A stretch of DNA of 64,000 bases from Whalleya microplaca (lineage: Eukaryota > Ascomycota > Sordariomycetes > Xylariales > Xylariaceae). How positions within the stretch are numbered: position 1 is the first letter of the stretch; each line of letters starts with the position of its first letter. The position numbers were made by a program, and so were the translations under genes. Below, piece after piece: positions 23,928-36,477 of this stretch. The stretch covers positions 186,001 through 250,000 of the forward strand of contig MU385739.1 in assembly GCA_022497155.1 (NCBI GenBank), given 5' to 3'. The notes under the pieces were generated by a model. The model was not told the DNA's origin. It did not search any database and saw nothing but the letters and a program-made list of their open reading frames with translations.

Positions 23928-25948
23928 ATGGCTCTCCAACGGAAACGTTGGGTTGATCATTATGAAAAACGTCCTGTATCGCCTTCGGGAGCCGGGGACG
24001 CCGATGTTCCTGCCATGAAACAGCCTTCGGCTTCTCCAACCCAACCACGAAAGATGCCCGACTTTCCAACCGCAGAACAAATCTGGGCAGAAGCCACGGG
24101 ATGGGATATTGGCTCGGTAAGTGCTCCTCGTAGTAACTTGATTTGAATTCTCCATCAAGCTATGCTGCCTAAGCAGTCATAACTAACTGGTTTACACAGG
24201 GTTCCCATGGAGAGCATATAAGTAACAATCCCAGCGATGCCAGCAACCAGGGCACTCAAAACAACTATGGATTCCAGCAAGAAACCCCGACTAAGAATGG
24301 TTTGATGCGAAGTCGATGGGCACCGAAAGCTAGAGCTGAGTTGGATGTTCAACTTGCTAATAAACGGCAACATGTGTCTCCTGAGAAGCAGATGGAATCT
24401 CAAACCCCTCCGTCTATCGCCAATAAACCAGCATATACTCGACAATCTAATGATTCCAACGGAGCCATTGGTATTCAGCCGGCGAATCATGATCAATTTC
24501 GAGGGCCTAAGATGGACATAGCTGGCCCTGAAATGAACAAGCGACACCATGATTCAGACGGATGGGCTGCAGCGGTCGAATTGGCTCTCAAGGAAGAGAA
24601 TATTACCCCTAAGAGTGTGTCGACCCAAGATAATTCACGCGACCCAATCAACGATGGTGTTGCACAACGTCTCACTGCTTATGCGATTGGTGCCGCTACT
24701 GGAAGCCGCCCAGTGGCTCAGGAAATAGACTGGAATGCAGTTCGAGAGCCCAGAAAGAAGGGTTGCACAGCAGAACTGTCTGATGATTCTTCTCTTATTA
24801 GCAAGAGAAACATCGAGATGCCTTGTGCTTTTACGCATTATATCAAGAATTGGCTTCAGTCAACACATCAGGTTGTCGCAACCTTCCTTTCGGCTGGGAT
24901 CGAAGATCATGAAGATTGTGATGTCGACACTGAGACAGGACTCCTCATCAGCCCGGTCATCTATCCTGGGACGAAGCGATGTAGGTCTATGTATTTCCTC
25001 GAGTATGATTATGTTTCAGCGCTAAGCTAATACTATACAGGCGCTAACCCATTGCTACCGCAACTCAATGACAGTTCCCAGCTTCATATCAATCGAGCAT
25101 TACTGAAGGTCGCTGCGAAACAGCGTCGAAGCGAGTCCTTCAAGCCAAAGACAGTTGAGCCCAAGAAGCTGAAGCCACCTGAGCCAGTAAGCCTGCCACA
25201 CGATGTCAGAATCCCATCTCACCTTCGCCCTGCGGTTAGAGATGATATGAACCAGGTCATGGAGATCTTCAATAACGAGGTTGCTACTGGATATGGATTG
25301 CCGGATATGGAACCTAGTGCCCTTCCGGAATTTCTCAGACTCTTCGATCATTGTATGACAGAGAAGCTGGTTTTCATCGTGGCTGTCGAAGGCTGGCACA
25401 ACCCCAATAATACGGCTGAGGATAAAGTCATTGGGTTTGCTGTGGTCAACGTGCTCACGAGAAGTTTCCTGGGATCTTATGCTACACGAAGCAACCCCTG
25501 TGGCAAACTTATGGTTGTCGTCCATCACGATTATCGCCGCAAGAATATTGGTGGCGCGATGTTCGATGCTGTCTTTGCATGCAGTTCCGGAGGTTATGCA
25601 CCAAGAATGGGCTACCAGTTTGTCCACGGCGAACCACCGGATCCGAAATACCTCCGCCCAGATACCACCTTCCCAGACAAAGCAATTCGCCTATGGCAGT
25701 CGATTGATGTGGAGTTCATCATTCAAACCGACGTGACCAAGGACTTGGTCCGAGCCGGAGAGGAATACAAATGGATTCGTAAGCTTTTCGAGCGCGAGTT
25801 CTGCATGGTCCTAGTCGGTCACGATTTCCAGTTTTACAAGAACGCCGATAAGACCCAGAGAGCCAAGTGGTACGACCGACTTACCTTCCGGCACTATTGC
25901 GAGGGCTATCATATCGCAGTAGGAGATAATGATCATCAGAATGTGTAA
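23928..25948 (+). CDS. GNAT-type N-acetyltransferase with long disordered N-terminus
   Basis: Three exons (23928-24116, 24200-24980, 25041-25948) give 625 residues. The first about 380 residues are polar and low in hydrophobics, apart from a short motif near residue 50 (FPTAEQIWAEATGWDIGS) that is probably conserved for binding. A GNAT-like domain occupies about residues 390-600. RPAVRDDMNQVMEIFNNEV is the first strand and helix. KLMVVVHHDYRRKNIGGAMF, near residue 484, matches the acetyl-CoA-binding motif A (R/Q-x-x-G-x-A/G). Acetyl-CoA-dependent acetylation of an amine is the expected reaction; the substrate is unknown. No localisation signal is clear. The GNAT assignment is good, with the caveat that motif A has N-I-G-G in place of the usual G-x-G spacing. 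Confidence 0.8.
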
Positions 25949-28779
25949 TGCTTGATATGACGAGAGGAGAGGCCCATGGAGCTTTTGTGGTTGAAATCAC
26001 ATTATTGGCCAAACCTCTCATCGTTGAGCGCACATATAACTACCAAAAAAAAAAAAAAAGGATAAATCGATAAGAGAGAGATGTAAGAATAGAACGGCAG
26101 GAGGAGAGACACAAAAATGGAGACCGGATTGAATCTGACTGTAATCATAGATGTAGGTAATACCTCTGGCTAGCTAGACACAACCAAAAAATAGGGGAGA
26201 CGATAGAGAGGACAGAGATAATTGACCTTGCTTTCAAGTAACAACATCTAAAAGAAATACCGCAACAGTATACTGGAACCGCGGGTCAACTGTGATCATA
26301 AATATTGACAGAACAAATAGCTCACAAAATTCTATCTCCTATATTGTCGTCCTAATGATCTAGATCACACATTATGGTCTCTCCGCCGCTCTTGCCGATA
26401 CTATTGACTACTAATAAAGCATTATTTTCTCCGGCTTACGAGAACGTCTATATATATGTGTAGCACTCTCGTTCGACTACCAGTGTAGCTTAGGGGAATG
26501 TGCTTCCTGGGAAACCGGGCGTAGAGGCTTGGAGAAACGAGTGCTGGAATGGTTACAGCAAGGGGAATCTTGATATTATGGATATGCCCACATACATGGC
26601 AAGAAGGGGTATTAAAACTGATTGAATGGATATATGACCATACAGAACCATCGAAGGTAGTAGAGACAGGGAAGAAGGATATCACCATGGCCTTAGGTAC
26701 CCAACGTCAACCAGCAGGTCAGCCTGTCCCAGAATACTTAGTATCTAGGCATGGATTGAGTACGCAAGTGCCTCTTCTAAGGGCACGTTGATAGACACCA
26801 GTACTGAGACACTCACATCTTCACAATACCAACACTTATCTCTTGCCAGCTTGCCCATTCTCGAGAGTCCATGGCGTGGTCCTGCGTCGGCAGCCAACCC
26901 ACTTGTCCACTCTGCCGACAACCCGATATGTCCCTTGGTACCACCACCGATGGACTCTTTTCGCGCTTGCCTCCGGGCTCTCCTCTCCACTGGCCGACGA
27001 GTGCGCTATGCGACATTCGCGATCGATACGACAACATGCCACGGCGTCCGCGTCGACTTTATACGGGACTCCAGTAGCCGGCAGACACGAGCTCCAGCAC
27101 GTCAAATACCCACGAATTTCTGAGCCGACATCCATACCCCCCCCCCCGACCTCACCCCACCCCCGACAGCCAACCCTTAATCCAGATCTCGCGTGCTCTC
27201 CGAGAGACAGGACCCAAGCAGCACAGGGCCATCGATACCTATCAGCCTGGTTCTTTCCACGACATATGTGTACACCTACCCACCTACCTCTTATCAATGG
27301 GCCCGATGGTGAGGGAACGGACCTACACAGGCCGTATCTACCTATAAGGGCCACACAATTTTCCCGTCCCGCTCTCTAGATTTATCAATGAGAAACCCAT
27401 CACAGAACAGCGTACCTTCAGTCTTACATATATATATATATATATGGTGGATATGTCGAGTATGCATGAGGAAGGGGAAAGCTAGGTGAGGGTTGGGTTG
27501 GAACAGGAGACGACGACGTTTCGAGGAGCCTCGAGTACGAGATCGCTCTAGCCTTTGCGCGAGGGATGTCTGTTGAGCTTATATTGAACCAGATCTTACG
27601 TATAGACCTACTCCTTTGCGATTGCGGCAACTACTCTCGATAAGCGACCCCTATCACCACATCTCATACCAACATCTGGAGTTATCCATCCCTGATCCTG
27701 ATTATGTCTTCGAAGTTTCTTATCCTTGCTTCTGGGACCTTAATCTCGGTACGGTCACTCAGAGTGCCCCATGTTCCTCGCCCAGGCATCGTTGACCTAC
27801 CTAGGTTCTATCTGGCACCATCGCGATCTGGGTCATCAAGGAAAAAGTCCTCGCTCCCTGACAGACGGTATGTGTCTAGTTTGTTCCGGTGATATATTAT
27901 CTGGGATATGTTAGAAAACCTGGGCTCTCCGTCACTAAGTCTCCTATCCGTCTGGTATTCTCCTCCATCGCTCCAAAATCGCAAACGTGAGTCCGCGTCG
28001 TCGGTTGTCGCCTGTACCAGCCGGAGGCTGAGATACGGGAATCCCGCAATGTGATTCCGTAATAGAGCCCTTACGATCAACCGGCTCGACTTCGAAAATT
28101 GACGTCCCCAGAACTGACTCTAGAGAGCTCACATAAGTTTCCCTAAGTCATACCTACCCAGCCTCACGGCACAAGCCAAGATAGCACTCCATGGGTCATC
28201 CAGCCTCGACACAAACGCGCAGAGTAAAAATATATAATACCGATCAGTTCTCTAAATAATCTAGCCGACATAGGAGCCGAGCCACAGACAGGTCGGCAGC
28301 GCGCAATGCATGCATGCAAGTCCCAACAACCACCAGCGGGCGTGTAAAATCTGATCTGTTCGCACCCTACATCCCTCCCCCCCCCCCCCTTTCTCCACAA
28401 ACTACAAGCAACCTCTCACCGATCCAATACCCAATCAACCGACCTCCGGGGAAAACAAAGACAGGGAGCATGGAGATATACAATGTAGTTAAACTAGAAA
28501 CATCCATCCATGATAGATAGGTAAGAGACGGGGGGAAATAAAATAAATGCTGGTCCCGATAGCCCCCCCAGATGCTCAATCCTAAACCGAGGCGCCTGAG
28601 TAACGCCCGTGATGAAAAGACAACAACGTAACAATGAGGCCGCGAGATAATAAGTAACCGAGGGCCCAATCCAATCAAGCAATCCACTTTATCATGTCGT
28701 CCTCCGGAACAGCGTAATAATGAGCAACGTAATGTATCTCGAGCACCAATACGCCGTGCAAAGACCACCAAAACAAGCT
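25949..28779. other. Intergenic 2.8-kb region with homopolymer and dinucleotide tracts
   Basis: No gene is supported. The stretch includes an A-run at 26045-26059, a TA dinucleotide tract near 27428-27444, and C-runs near 27138 and 28377-28390. Between about 26750 and 27380 both strands are open for more than 170 codons, but the translations are low in complexity and share no family features (see rejected items). Confidence 0.55.
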
Positions 28780-30822
28780 CTACATAACCGAGCAAGAAGC
28801 AGCCATAGTGCGCGCGCGCCTGCGCCCCGCCGCCCCCGCGCCGCCCTCCTCCTCGTCCGCGTGCGTGATCTGGGCCTCCCTGGCCCTGCGGCGACGCCTC
28901 CGCAGTCCCGCGCCCGCGGCCCCCGCCTCCTCGACGGCCTGCATGTAGTCGGCCCACTTGCGCTCGAGGCGGGCGGCGGCGGCGAACTCGCCCCGCAGCA
29001 CGCGCTGCGTGTGCTCCTCGACCGTCTGCTGCCAGCCGAAGAAGCACTTGAGCCCGATGATCTCGGTCGGGTAGGTCGGGGTCGGCGAGCTCCCCGACGA
29101 GGAGGAGGGGGGCTGCCGGATCTCCGCGTTCCACGAGAGCACCTCCCGGATCCCCGTCCACGTCACCATCTGGCAGTCGTACACCGCGAGCTTGAGACCC
29201 ACGACGGGGCGCGAGCTGCGCGTCGAGGTGCGTGCGGCTCGCGCCCTGACCATGGCTGCGGCTTCCGTGAGGACGAGGTCGCCGATCCTGGTATTGTCCA
29301 TATCCATGCTCTTGAGGCTGACGCAGTTCTTGATGACGGGCAACATGCCCGTATCGGTGAGGTGCTCGCAATAACTCACGGAGAGGTGTTCGAGACGAGG
29401 TGCACACGGGGCTTTTGCCAAGTGCTCGGAGAGGATGTCATTTGTTAGCTCCGAGAGCTCTTCTAGCTCCAGGTGCGTGAGACGAGGTGCGGAGGCAAGA
29501 ATTGACCGTAGAGCCGAGTCGTTCAATAGATTGCAGCCACTCAAACATAAGCCCTGGAGCTCAGGAACTAGGTAGCCAAGAACCCCCACAGCTTCACTTG
29601 TCAACTGCGAGCAACGGCTTATGTCCAAATGTCGAAGCTTCCTGGGTGGAACTATCGGCCGATCAGTTAGTATGTCTATTTCAGGGTTGCTGCCATGGAT
29701 CATGGTCTTGAATGCTTCATCATCGAGCTCCACGCAGCCGGTCAAAACTAGTCGTTCAAGATTGTTCGTCTTAAAGATAGCCTTGGCAACATCGAAGTTA
29801 TCAAACCCCTTAACTTCCCCAGCTCTCACGTCCCTTAACCTTGGACAACCCAGTACTATCATCCGAATTCCTCGAGCATCCATGTGCTTGCACCAGGACA
29901 CATTGAGTGTTTCAAGATGGGGACAGTGCTGTGAAATGATCTTGCAAGTGCTATTCGTCACTGCCGTCATGCTCGTGAGGTTCAAGTTGGCAAGTTTCTC
30001 GTTTGACCGGATGAGACTGTGTAGAGTACTCCGCTGGAAATTCCGGCATCCCTCCAAGCTCGCATTGACTAGATTCTTGCATGCCTTAACCACGACCTCA
30101 GCTCGCTTATAATGCTCAATCTGAAGGCAACCCCGTATATTGAGATCCTTCACAAAGGGGCCGGCCGAAACTATGATTCTCGCCAAAGATTCCGCAGGTA
30201 TTTGCGAATAAAACTCGGTGGCATCGAAATGTGTCCACAATTGGCCGTCAAGGCAGAATCTGTTAAACTCCTTGCTTACGCGCGAGATACGAACGAGCTC
30301 TTTCGGTCGAAGGTACGAGAAGATATGGACTCGAATTTCGTCTGGCATGTTCGCCCAGAAATCGTAGGGCTGTTTTCGGGTCGTGTCCGATCTCGATCTC
30401 GTAGCAGCGACCTCGGCCGGGAGTGAGACGGTAGTAGGTGGGAAGTAGGAAGCGGGTGTGTGCGGAACCTTGCGGGGTGCTAGACGATCTTCAATGCCAT
30501 CTGATCCAGGGAACTCAGCAGTCGGGCTTCCAGGGACGGAAGACTGGCTACTTGAGAAGTTCACCGGACCTGTCACACTACTGGAGGGCCATTGCCCAAA
30601 TGTTGGCGTCGCTGAGAGACTAACACATGATAAACTGCCCCGAGTGCCATACGGGGCGCTAGAGGACCGAGAACGGCCTATTTGAGCTAATGATGGCGTG
30701 GAAGAGATACGCTGGATGCCTCGAAGCAGTTTCCGTCGACGCTTCTCTTTCGGGGGGCCGTCAAGCTGTGTTACGACGGGAGACTCCTCGTCAATGGCAT
30801 CCTGCGTGGTGATGGCTGCCAT
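28780..30822 (-). CDS. F-box/leucine-rich-repeat protein with a C-terminal CaaX box
   Basis: This is a single exon of 680 residues, ATG at 30822 and TAG at 28780-28782. The basic, Ser-rich N-terminus (about 150 residues) precedes an F-box (WANMPDEIRVHIFSYLRPKEL, about residues 152-195) and about twelve cysteine-containing LRRs of the CC type, with repeated segments such as LEHLSVSYCEHLTDTGM and LRHLDISRCSQLTSEAV. This is the architecture of SCF ubiquitin-ligase substrate receptors such as Grr1 and FBXL2. The last four residues are CSVM, a prenylation motif in which the terminal Met favours farnesylation. They follow a polybasic stretch (LRRRRRRAREAQ), so the protein is probably membrane-tethered like mammalian FBXL2, which ends CVIL. 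Targets are unknown. The upstream 300 bp carry no obvious TATA box. Confidence 0.92.
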   Translation of the reverse strand: MAAITTQDAIDEESPVVTQLDGPPKEKRRRKLLRGIQRISSTPSLAQIGRSRSSSAPYGTRGSLSCVSLSATPTFGQWPSSSVTGPVNFSSSQSSVPGSPTAEFPGSDGIEDRLAPRKVPHTPASYFPPTTVSLPAEVAATRSRSDTTRKQPYDFWANMPDEIRVHIFSYLRPKELVRISRVSKEFNRFCLDGQLWTHFDATEFYSQIPAESLARIIVSAGPFVKDLNIRGCLQIEHYKRAEVVVKACKNLVNASLEGCRNFQRSTLHSLIRSNEKLANLNLTSMTAVTNSTCKIISQHCPHLETLNVSWCKHMDARGIRMIVLGCPRLRDVRAGEVKGFDNFDVAKAIFKTNNLERLVLTGCVELDDEAFKTMIHGSNPEIDILTDRPIVPPRKLRHLDISRCSQLTSEAVGVLGYLVPELQGLCLSGCNLLNDSALRSILASAPRLTHLELEELSELTNDILSEHLAKAPCAPRLEHLSVSYCEHLTDTGMLPVIKNCVSLKSMDMDNTRIGDLVLTEAAAMVRARAARTSTRSSRPVVGLKLAVYDCQMVTWTGIREVLSWNAEIRQPPSSSSGSSPTPTYPTEIIGLKCFFGWQQTVEEHTQRVLRGEFAAAARLERKWADYMQAVEEAGAAGAGLRRRRRRAREAQITHADEEEGGAGAAGRRRARTMAASCSVM

Positions 30823-31255
30823 GATGAGAGTTGTTGGGTGTCGAGCCTAGCTAGCGTCTAGTAGCAGGTTTATGACCAATGGGGTAGGAAATGGCCTTTT
30901 AAACACAGACTGATTGCGCAAACATAAATCGATGGGGATGGCTGACCAAAGCAAAAGCCGTGGTGTTCCACCGATGAGCTGTTGCTAAGTTGCTGGTCGG
31001 TTATACCGTTGTGATGCGGGGATGTTAGTTGAGGACGCCGGAAGGCTACTGCTTTGAGCGTTTGTGTCGTTGCGACAGCGGGAGTGAGAACCTAGAACAT
31101 AAACATGACCCTAGATAGCTGTGCTTCCGTGATCCGTGAGATGGAAAACGAGCGTGGGACTGTTCAGCACGGAAAACAGTCTTGGTATAAAACGAGAGAA
31201 TTCCAAGTCCGAAGTTAACTTAAGGGGCAGGAAGAGAGTTGTTGAGCGGTTGGTT

Positions 31256-31288
31256 GGATGGATGGACGGATGGATGGACGGATGGATT
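31256..31288. repeat. 12-bp minisatellite (GGATGGATGGAC)
   Basis: About 2.7 copies of the 12-bp unit lie head to tail, roughly 430 bp upstream of the F-box gene start. Confidence 0.85.
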
Positions 31289-31802
31289 TACACTAATAAA
31301 CGAAAATGTCTCGTTCCCAGCACTTTTGGTAACAATAGGGAGACGGTCAGACGGTGAACTCTAGATGGCTCGAGCTCTAGTGCTAGTTGCTGTCGAGTGG
31401 CGAATTCCCCCTATTCGGCTGAGGTGAAGTACCAAATCGAAGTCAATGATGGGAGCATAATCAGCGTAAGCATTTATTAGTTGAAAGAGCAAGCTCCGAC
31501 ATTCAATTCTCACAAATACGCAGCTTGGGAAGAAGAGACATGGTGATTGGGACGGGTTGATAGATAGATTGATTGACTGATTTGATTAATAACAGAGGAG
31601 GAGGTTCACTGATGAAGTACAGATTGATCCAGCCGTACAAGATAACAGAACAGTCCAATCGACACACTGCCTGTGGGAATTGGAGATGGACGGTTGGTGG
31701 GATGGGACAGAAAGCATTGGTGGTTGCAATGGTCTTAGCTGACTTGTTCATGTGAGGGGTCCAGAAATAAAACAACCCCTTCTGCCACTGAAACCAGGGT
31801 CG

Positions 31803-31832
31803 GGCTCTTATCGGCTCTTATCGGCTCTTATC
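31803..31832. repeat. 10-bp tandem repeat (TCGGCTCTTA)
   Basis: Three copies, the first lacking two bases, occur without mismatch. Confidence 0.85.
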
Positions 31833-31951
31833 ACAGGACCCCTGCTAGTCTTCTAGGCCAGGCAATGGATCACGTTTGTTCTCGACCCCTCAGTGGAGTT
31901 ACTGTCACCCCACCAGCCTGGCCTACATGTACTGCGAGTACTACGATGCTA

Positions 31952-31987
31952 CCTACGTATCCTACGTACCCTACGTACCCTACGTAC
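31952..31987. repeat. 9-bp tandem repeat (CCCTACGTA)
   Basis: Four copies, the first two slightly changed, occur in series. Each contains the palindrome TACGTA. Confidence 0.85.
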
Positions 31988-33312
31988 TTCAGGTCATCGC
32001 CAAGTTCGGCCCTGTCCTTCCCGATTCCATCCATTAGCAGCCTCTCCAACGATTCGGTTCATAGGTAGGTTGGATTAGGGGTCTCAATAATAAAGAGGAT
32101 CACGCACCCGTGGCACAATGCCAGAACTTAGAAGTCGATAAGAGAACCCACACGGCATGTCATGCAGAACTTATCATCTTATTGGAACATTCTTTCTCTT
32201 CCTTGTACAACTTAAGACCTGAGGCCATATCTGCTGCTATTCGACATTCAGAGACAGAATTCGTTCATCGTAAAGGACCCAGAAAGCTTGGGAATACGAA
32301 TGTTAAGTACAATATCGTACCATGATTATAGGGTAGAACGTGTTGTTAGACAAAGACTATTATAGATCGAAGCCTTCCGCATGGCTATGTTCGCTAGCGC
32401 TTAAGTACGCCTATATATTATATTGTATGTACAGCCGCTAACCGTAGGTCCAACTACTGTAGATGAAACGTGCCATAGGATATTCGTCAGCAGCTTTTCC
32501 TAAAGTAATAGCTATGAATAAGTTTCGAATGTGGAAATGCCTATTCCGTATAAGTCCAGTAAGTCAACTATAGCGACTACCTTTTGGCATTGACAAAGAG
32601 ACGCCTACCTTAGGCAGTTGTTTCATCGAGAAGGCTCCAGATATATACACCCTACTGATATGTATGGGCTACAATAAGCAGCGTTGCAATCAATGCCGAT
32701 CCTAGGTAGCGGCATATGTTTCGTTCTGTGTGCAGGAACAACGACCCCCGACATAGGTAGGTTATTAGATAAAAAATAGAAGCACTTCGACCCGGGTGGA
32801 CCCTAGAGATACATACCAGCGCGGATGGGCATAGGTAGTAGCCAACGACGATCCCGCTATTCGGGAAGTGTCAATTGTGTGCCAAGAACACATCATCGTT
32901 ATCTTCGCTTGCTGAAGAAGTGAACACCCATTTTCCACTCCTTATCCGGATGGTGGGGTCAGCCAGGTCTCACTCGTGCCGGCGTGACACTGTCAGGCGG
33001 CCCACGATCCGAGCACGGGGAAGAATTGCATATTGCAACTTAACGAATGAATGCAACCGTTTCGTTTGCTTATCTCTTCATCATCTTCGGCACTGCTTGG
33101 AGTTTCTATCTCTTATTTTGTCTTAGATAAGTTCGCTTTTGACAAGAATTGAGCTTGGAGCGTAAGCACGTGTCAAAGTGACTAAGAAGGTCGCTAATGT
33201 GGCTAATGCGACTAACAGCTGTCCGCTAAAAACCACCGGGAAAGTGCTACGATAGGCCACATATGAAGGCGCGAATAACCTCAAAAATATTTGATAATGG
33301 TCAAGGGTTTTG

Positions 33313-33333
33313 TTTTTTTTTTAAAAAAAAAAA
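33313..33333. repeat. T10A11 homopolymer palindrome
   Basis: A run of ten T is followed directly by eleven A, forming a perfect self-complementary element of 20 bp. Such tracts are strongly nucleosome-disfavouring. Confidence 0.9.
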
Positions 33334-33886
33334 CGACGACTTTACTTGAGTCAAGGTGTTTCCCGACTTGTAGCATACCCTGGACTATAAAGCTTACATT
33401 TAGATAACATTCCCCAGAGGCTCACTTCCTTGGACTAACAGATAATAAATATGACAGTGGTACTAAGCTCTTCCAAACCCTATGTTAATTACCTAGTCAA
33501 TTTCGCCATTCGTTATACTGTGCATACGCCCAACTGACATCTTCCTATCTCTCACTTAATTCCAGTGTAATATGTACTAGATAACAGCTTCGAGCCATAG
33601 CCCCCCAATCTTTAGTTTTACGTCGCCTCAGTGACAAAACATGTCGGTTTAAGTCATGATATTTTTATAGGACATTCAGAGTCATTGTAGTAGCAGTGAT
33701 ACTGACAACCCGCATTGTACTTGAAATGTCACTTTATAGAGGTTCATCCTTGCAAGATCCATCGGCTGAACTCTATTCAAGGATTCAGAACGATTTAAAC
33801 ACACTCACATGTGCTCAGCAACAACATATAAAAGATAGCGCTTGGCTTAGATTACCCTCAGCGCTCTCTGAGATGGCCTCTTTCGA

Positions 33887-36477
33887 CTAGAGCGGACGCA
33901 TTACATTGGAGTCCGCAAGCCAAGTGTCCCACTGATCCCAGGGGATGGTGTGGTTAGCACTGTCCTCAACTCCGTAATTTTGGTCGAGTATAGAATCTAG
34001 ATCTATGTTTGCGTCACTTACATCGCCAGCTTGGCCGTCATTAAGCCCGTAAGTGAACCAAAACGGATCTCTTTCAGGGGGGACAGGGGTACCGCTTGAT
34101 TGAGCAAGATCAGGGGTTGGAGATGCTGTGCTTGGCTTAAGATACGCAGATTCCGCAGCAAGACCCAGATCCTCGATTCCTGTGTCCGATATTGACCTCG
34201 ATCTCGGCCTTGGGTTATTATTACGGGCTTTTTCCTGGTCGTTTCTGAATAGATCGCCAGGTTGAGTGCTCTTCGCGTGTCGTTCTTGCCTCTTGGCCTT
34301 GACAGCCTCCCGCTGCTGGCGTAAGTGCACGATGAAATTCGGTACCGGCGGAGGACGAGCATTCCCATTCTGCTGTGCGGCTTCGCGCTTGTCGTATGCC
34401 TTCAAGCAGAGATTGCCCACGGCTACATGGATAGGCTTTCTCATGTCATAGGCCATCTCTGGGTTGTTCTTATATGTATTACCGATAAGCTTCCATGCTT
34501 TCTCAGCATCCGCGGTGAGCGGATCCGCTAGGAGGGTATCCAGGACGTGAATGATAGCATGCCATTGCTGAAAGTATGGTGCGTGCCACGCGAATTGCTT
34601 CAGCTGGGGATTTGACTGTAACATATTGTGCTGCTCGAGAAGCTTGATACAAACGTTCCAGACCCATTGGCGCTCAGGAGCTGGTGTCTGCTCTATACTA
34701 GCCCATCTTCGTGGGTGACGTGACAGGAAGCGGACGATGTGTATAGAACACCGGGCAAATAGCATTGCCATAAGATGCAAAGGTTGTGAAGGGTCACAGT
34801 AGCGTAGGTATTTGGTTTCAAGGAGCTCTTCAATCTCGTTCAAAGAGTTGTCTATCTCTGCAGTGTCGCTTCCTAAAGTGTAAAGGTCTGAACGACTGGA
34901 ATTCTCCCCTTTCTGGCGGGACTTGGCGGCACGCTCCGCAGCATAATTGAGAAGCTCACACTTCAAAGAAATAAATACGGCATCTGTCAACCCTTTCGAC
35001 TCGTCCACAAGTGAAGGCATATCTGGATAGAGCTGGTCATCGTTGATGTTCGTTGGCCATTTTGTGCTCTCGGCACCGGTATGAAGATCCTGAAACTTGG
35101 CGATGCCACATAGCTCAGCAGTACGGAAGTCATGCATCTTGAGTTGCCACCAAATGCGCCTTCGCATCTCGGTTTCGAAGGGAGGCAGGCCTAGGTATAC
35201 GCCATCGCGCTCGAGTCCCAAGCTTTGGGCGATGCGGACGGCCACACCTGTCAAAGACCAAACAGCACGAGGCTCATATATATCTCGCACCGCGAGGAGA
35301 TGAATAATCAGTGCTTGAAGAACGATGAGGTTCGCGTTTCCCATAAATTTGGCGCGCGACAATGCGTCTTTCGTAGCGGATATGTATCGTAACAGGAGGA
35401 CTTTGCGAGGTTCGCACAGTCTCTGTTTACACTCATCATCTGTTAGTGACATAACAGCTGCACTGTATATGGCAAACATGAGTGCTTCAAAGCTCCGTGG
35501 TACATCGCGGATATTGGTCGCAGCTTTCTCGATAGCCGGTTGCAATGTAGGGACGTGTACGATCTTTGTCAATGGATCAATGTTCACTATGAAGATTTGC
35601 CATAACGTATGTATGCCTTCCGGAGCCGGATGGCGGGACTTGGTGTCAGACCTTCGTTGGCTGCCAAGGATGAAGCCAAACTTATTATCAGATCCTTCTG
35701 AGTCACTCGCATCATCGGGAAAGTCCTTGATAGCATCCTGGGGATCGTGTAACTAGTGGCGCTATTAGTGTTTATGTCCACACGGGCGCTTTAAGTAACT
35801 ACGCGCGTATTAAGTCAGGCAATTCACCTCTTCTACCAGTCTTGTCCACAATATACTAGGCAAATATGAGCACACACATATATATGTATATTTCAAATGA
35901 GCTTACTTGTCTACATACTTCAAGTGCCCCTGACCTTGTATGGCATGTGCCTTCTTGGCAGATCGGCTTGATTCGGAAATTTCGGACTCAATGGACGGAG
36001 GAATACGCAACTGAAGGCTATTCGGAGCTGGCACTGAATGACTAGATCTATGACGTGCTTCGGGGACGTGACTGTGCTGCAACTTGTTTGGATCAATACC
36101 TTTCTCTCGAAGTAGTGCTTCATAATGTCTGAGTCGATCGGTCAGGACCTGGGTGTTGAGGCGTCTGTGCCTGTTTCGAGGTGGCTGCGAGGATTTGAAG
36201 ACGCATTCAACGCTATGTCTAACACACGCGCTACAGGGTACCTTGCGATCACATCTTAACAAGGAGGTCAGCAACCATATAAGAGCATTCAGATGCTATT
36301 TGATGATGAGATTCGCAACTTGACTACTTGGGTAGGGCACTTGGTAAAACTAATGGTGCACATCAATCCAATGGAGCCAGATAATGTGACATACTTGACT
36401 TTACGTTCAGCACAGCGTATACAGGAATAGGTAGGACGGTTAGGGATGTTTGACGAACAGGGTGTTGTAGTTGCCAT
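33887..36477 (-). CDS. Zn2Cys6 fungal-type transcription factor
   Basis: Four exons (36477-36395, 36254-35907, 35855-35828, 35752-33887) give 774 residues. The binuclear zinc cluster has Cys19, 22, 29, 35, 38 and 45 (C-x2-C-x6-C-x5-C-x2-C-x6-C) and is split by the first intron after the basic AERKVK. A linker and short coiled coil follow (LRHYEALLREKGID), then YVDNILWTRLVEEL. The Fungal_trans regulatory domain starts near residue 200 (PAPEGIHTLWQIFIVNIDPLTKIVHVPTL) and includes the RRRIWW motif. The acidic C-terminus could be an activation domain. The gene is divergent from the FAD monooxygenase across a 670-bp shared promoter, so it is the natural candidate for cluster regulator. A CGG-N3-CCG site lies 150 bp upstream of its own start, which suggests autoregulation. 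The 28-nt exon is needed to keep the frame. Confidence 0.92.

Larger units (their letters stand above)
30823..33886. other. Gene-free 3.1-kb region with several minisatellites
   Basis: No gene is supported. It holds three short tandem arrays (31256-31288, 31803-31832 and 31952-31987) and a T10A11 palindrome at 33313-33333, each listed separately. The flanking genes are both on the minus strand, so this stretch contains the promoter of the F-box gene and the 3' region of the Zn2Cys6 gene. Confidence 0.6.

Noticed and set aside
26836..27379. Overlapping open frames of 172 (minus) and 178 (plus) codons
   Set aside because: Both translations are Pro/Arg/Ser/His-rich, unlike any family I know, and openness on both strands follows from local GC bias and few AT-rich stops.
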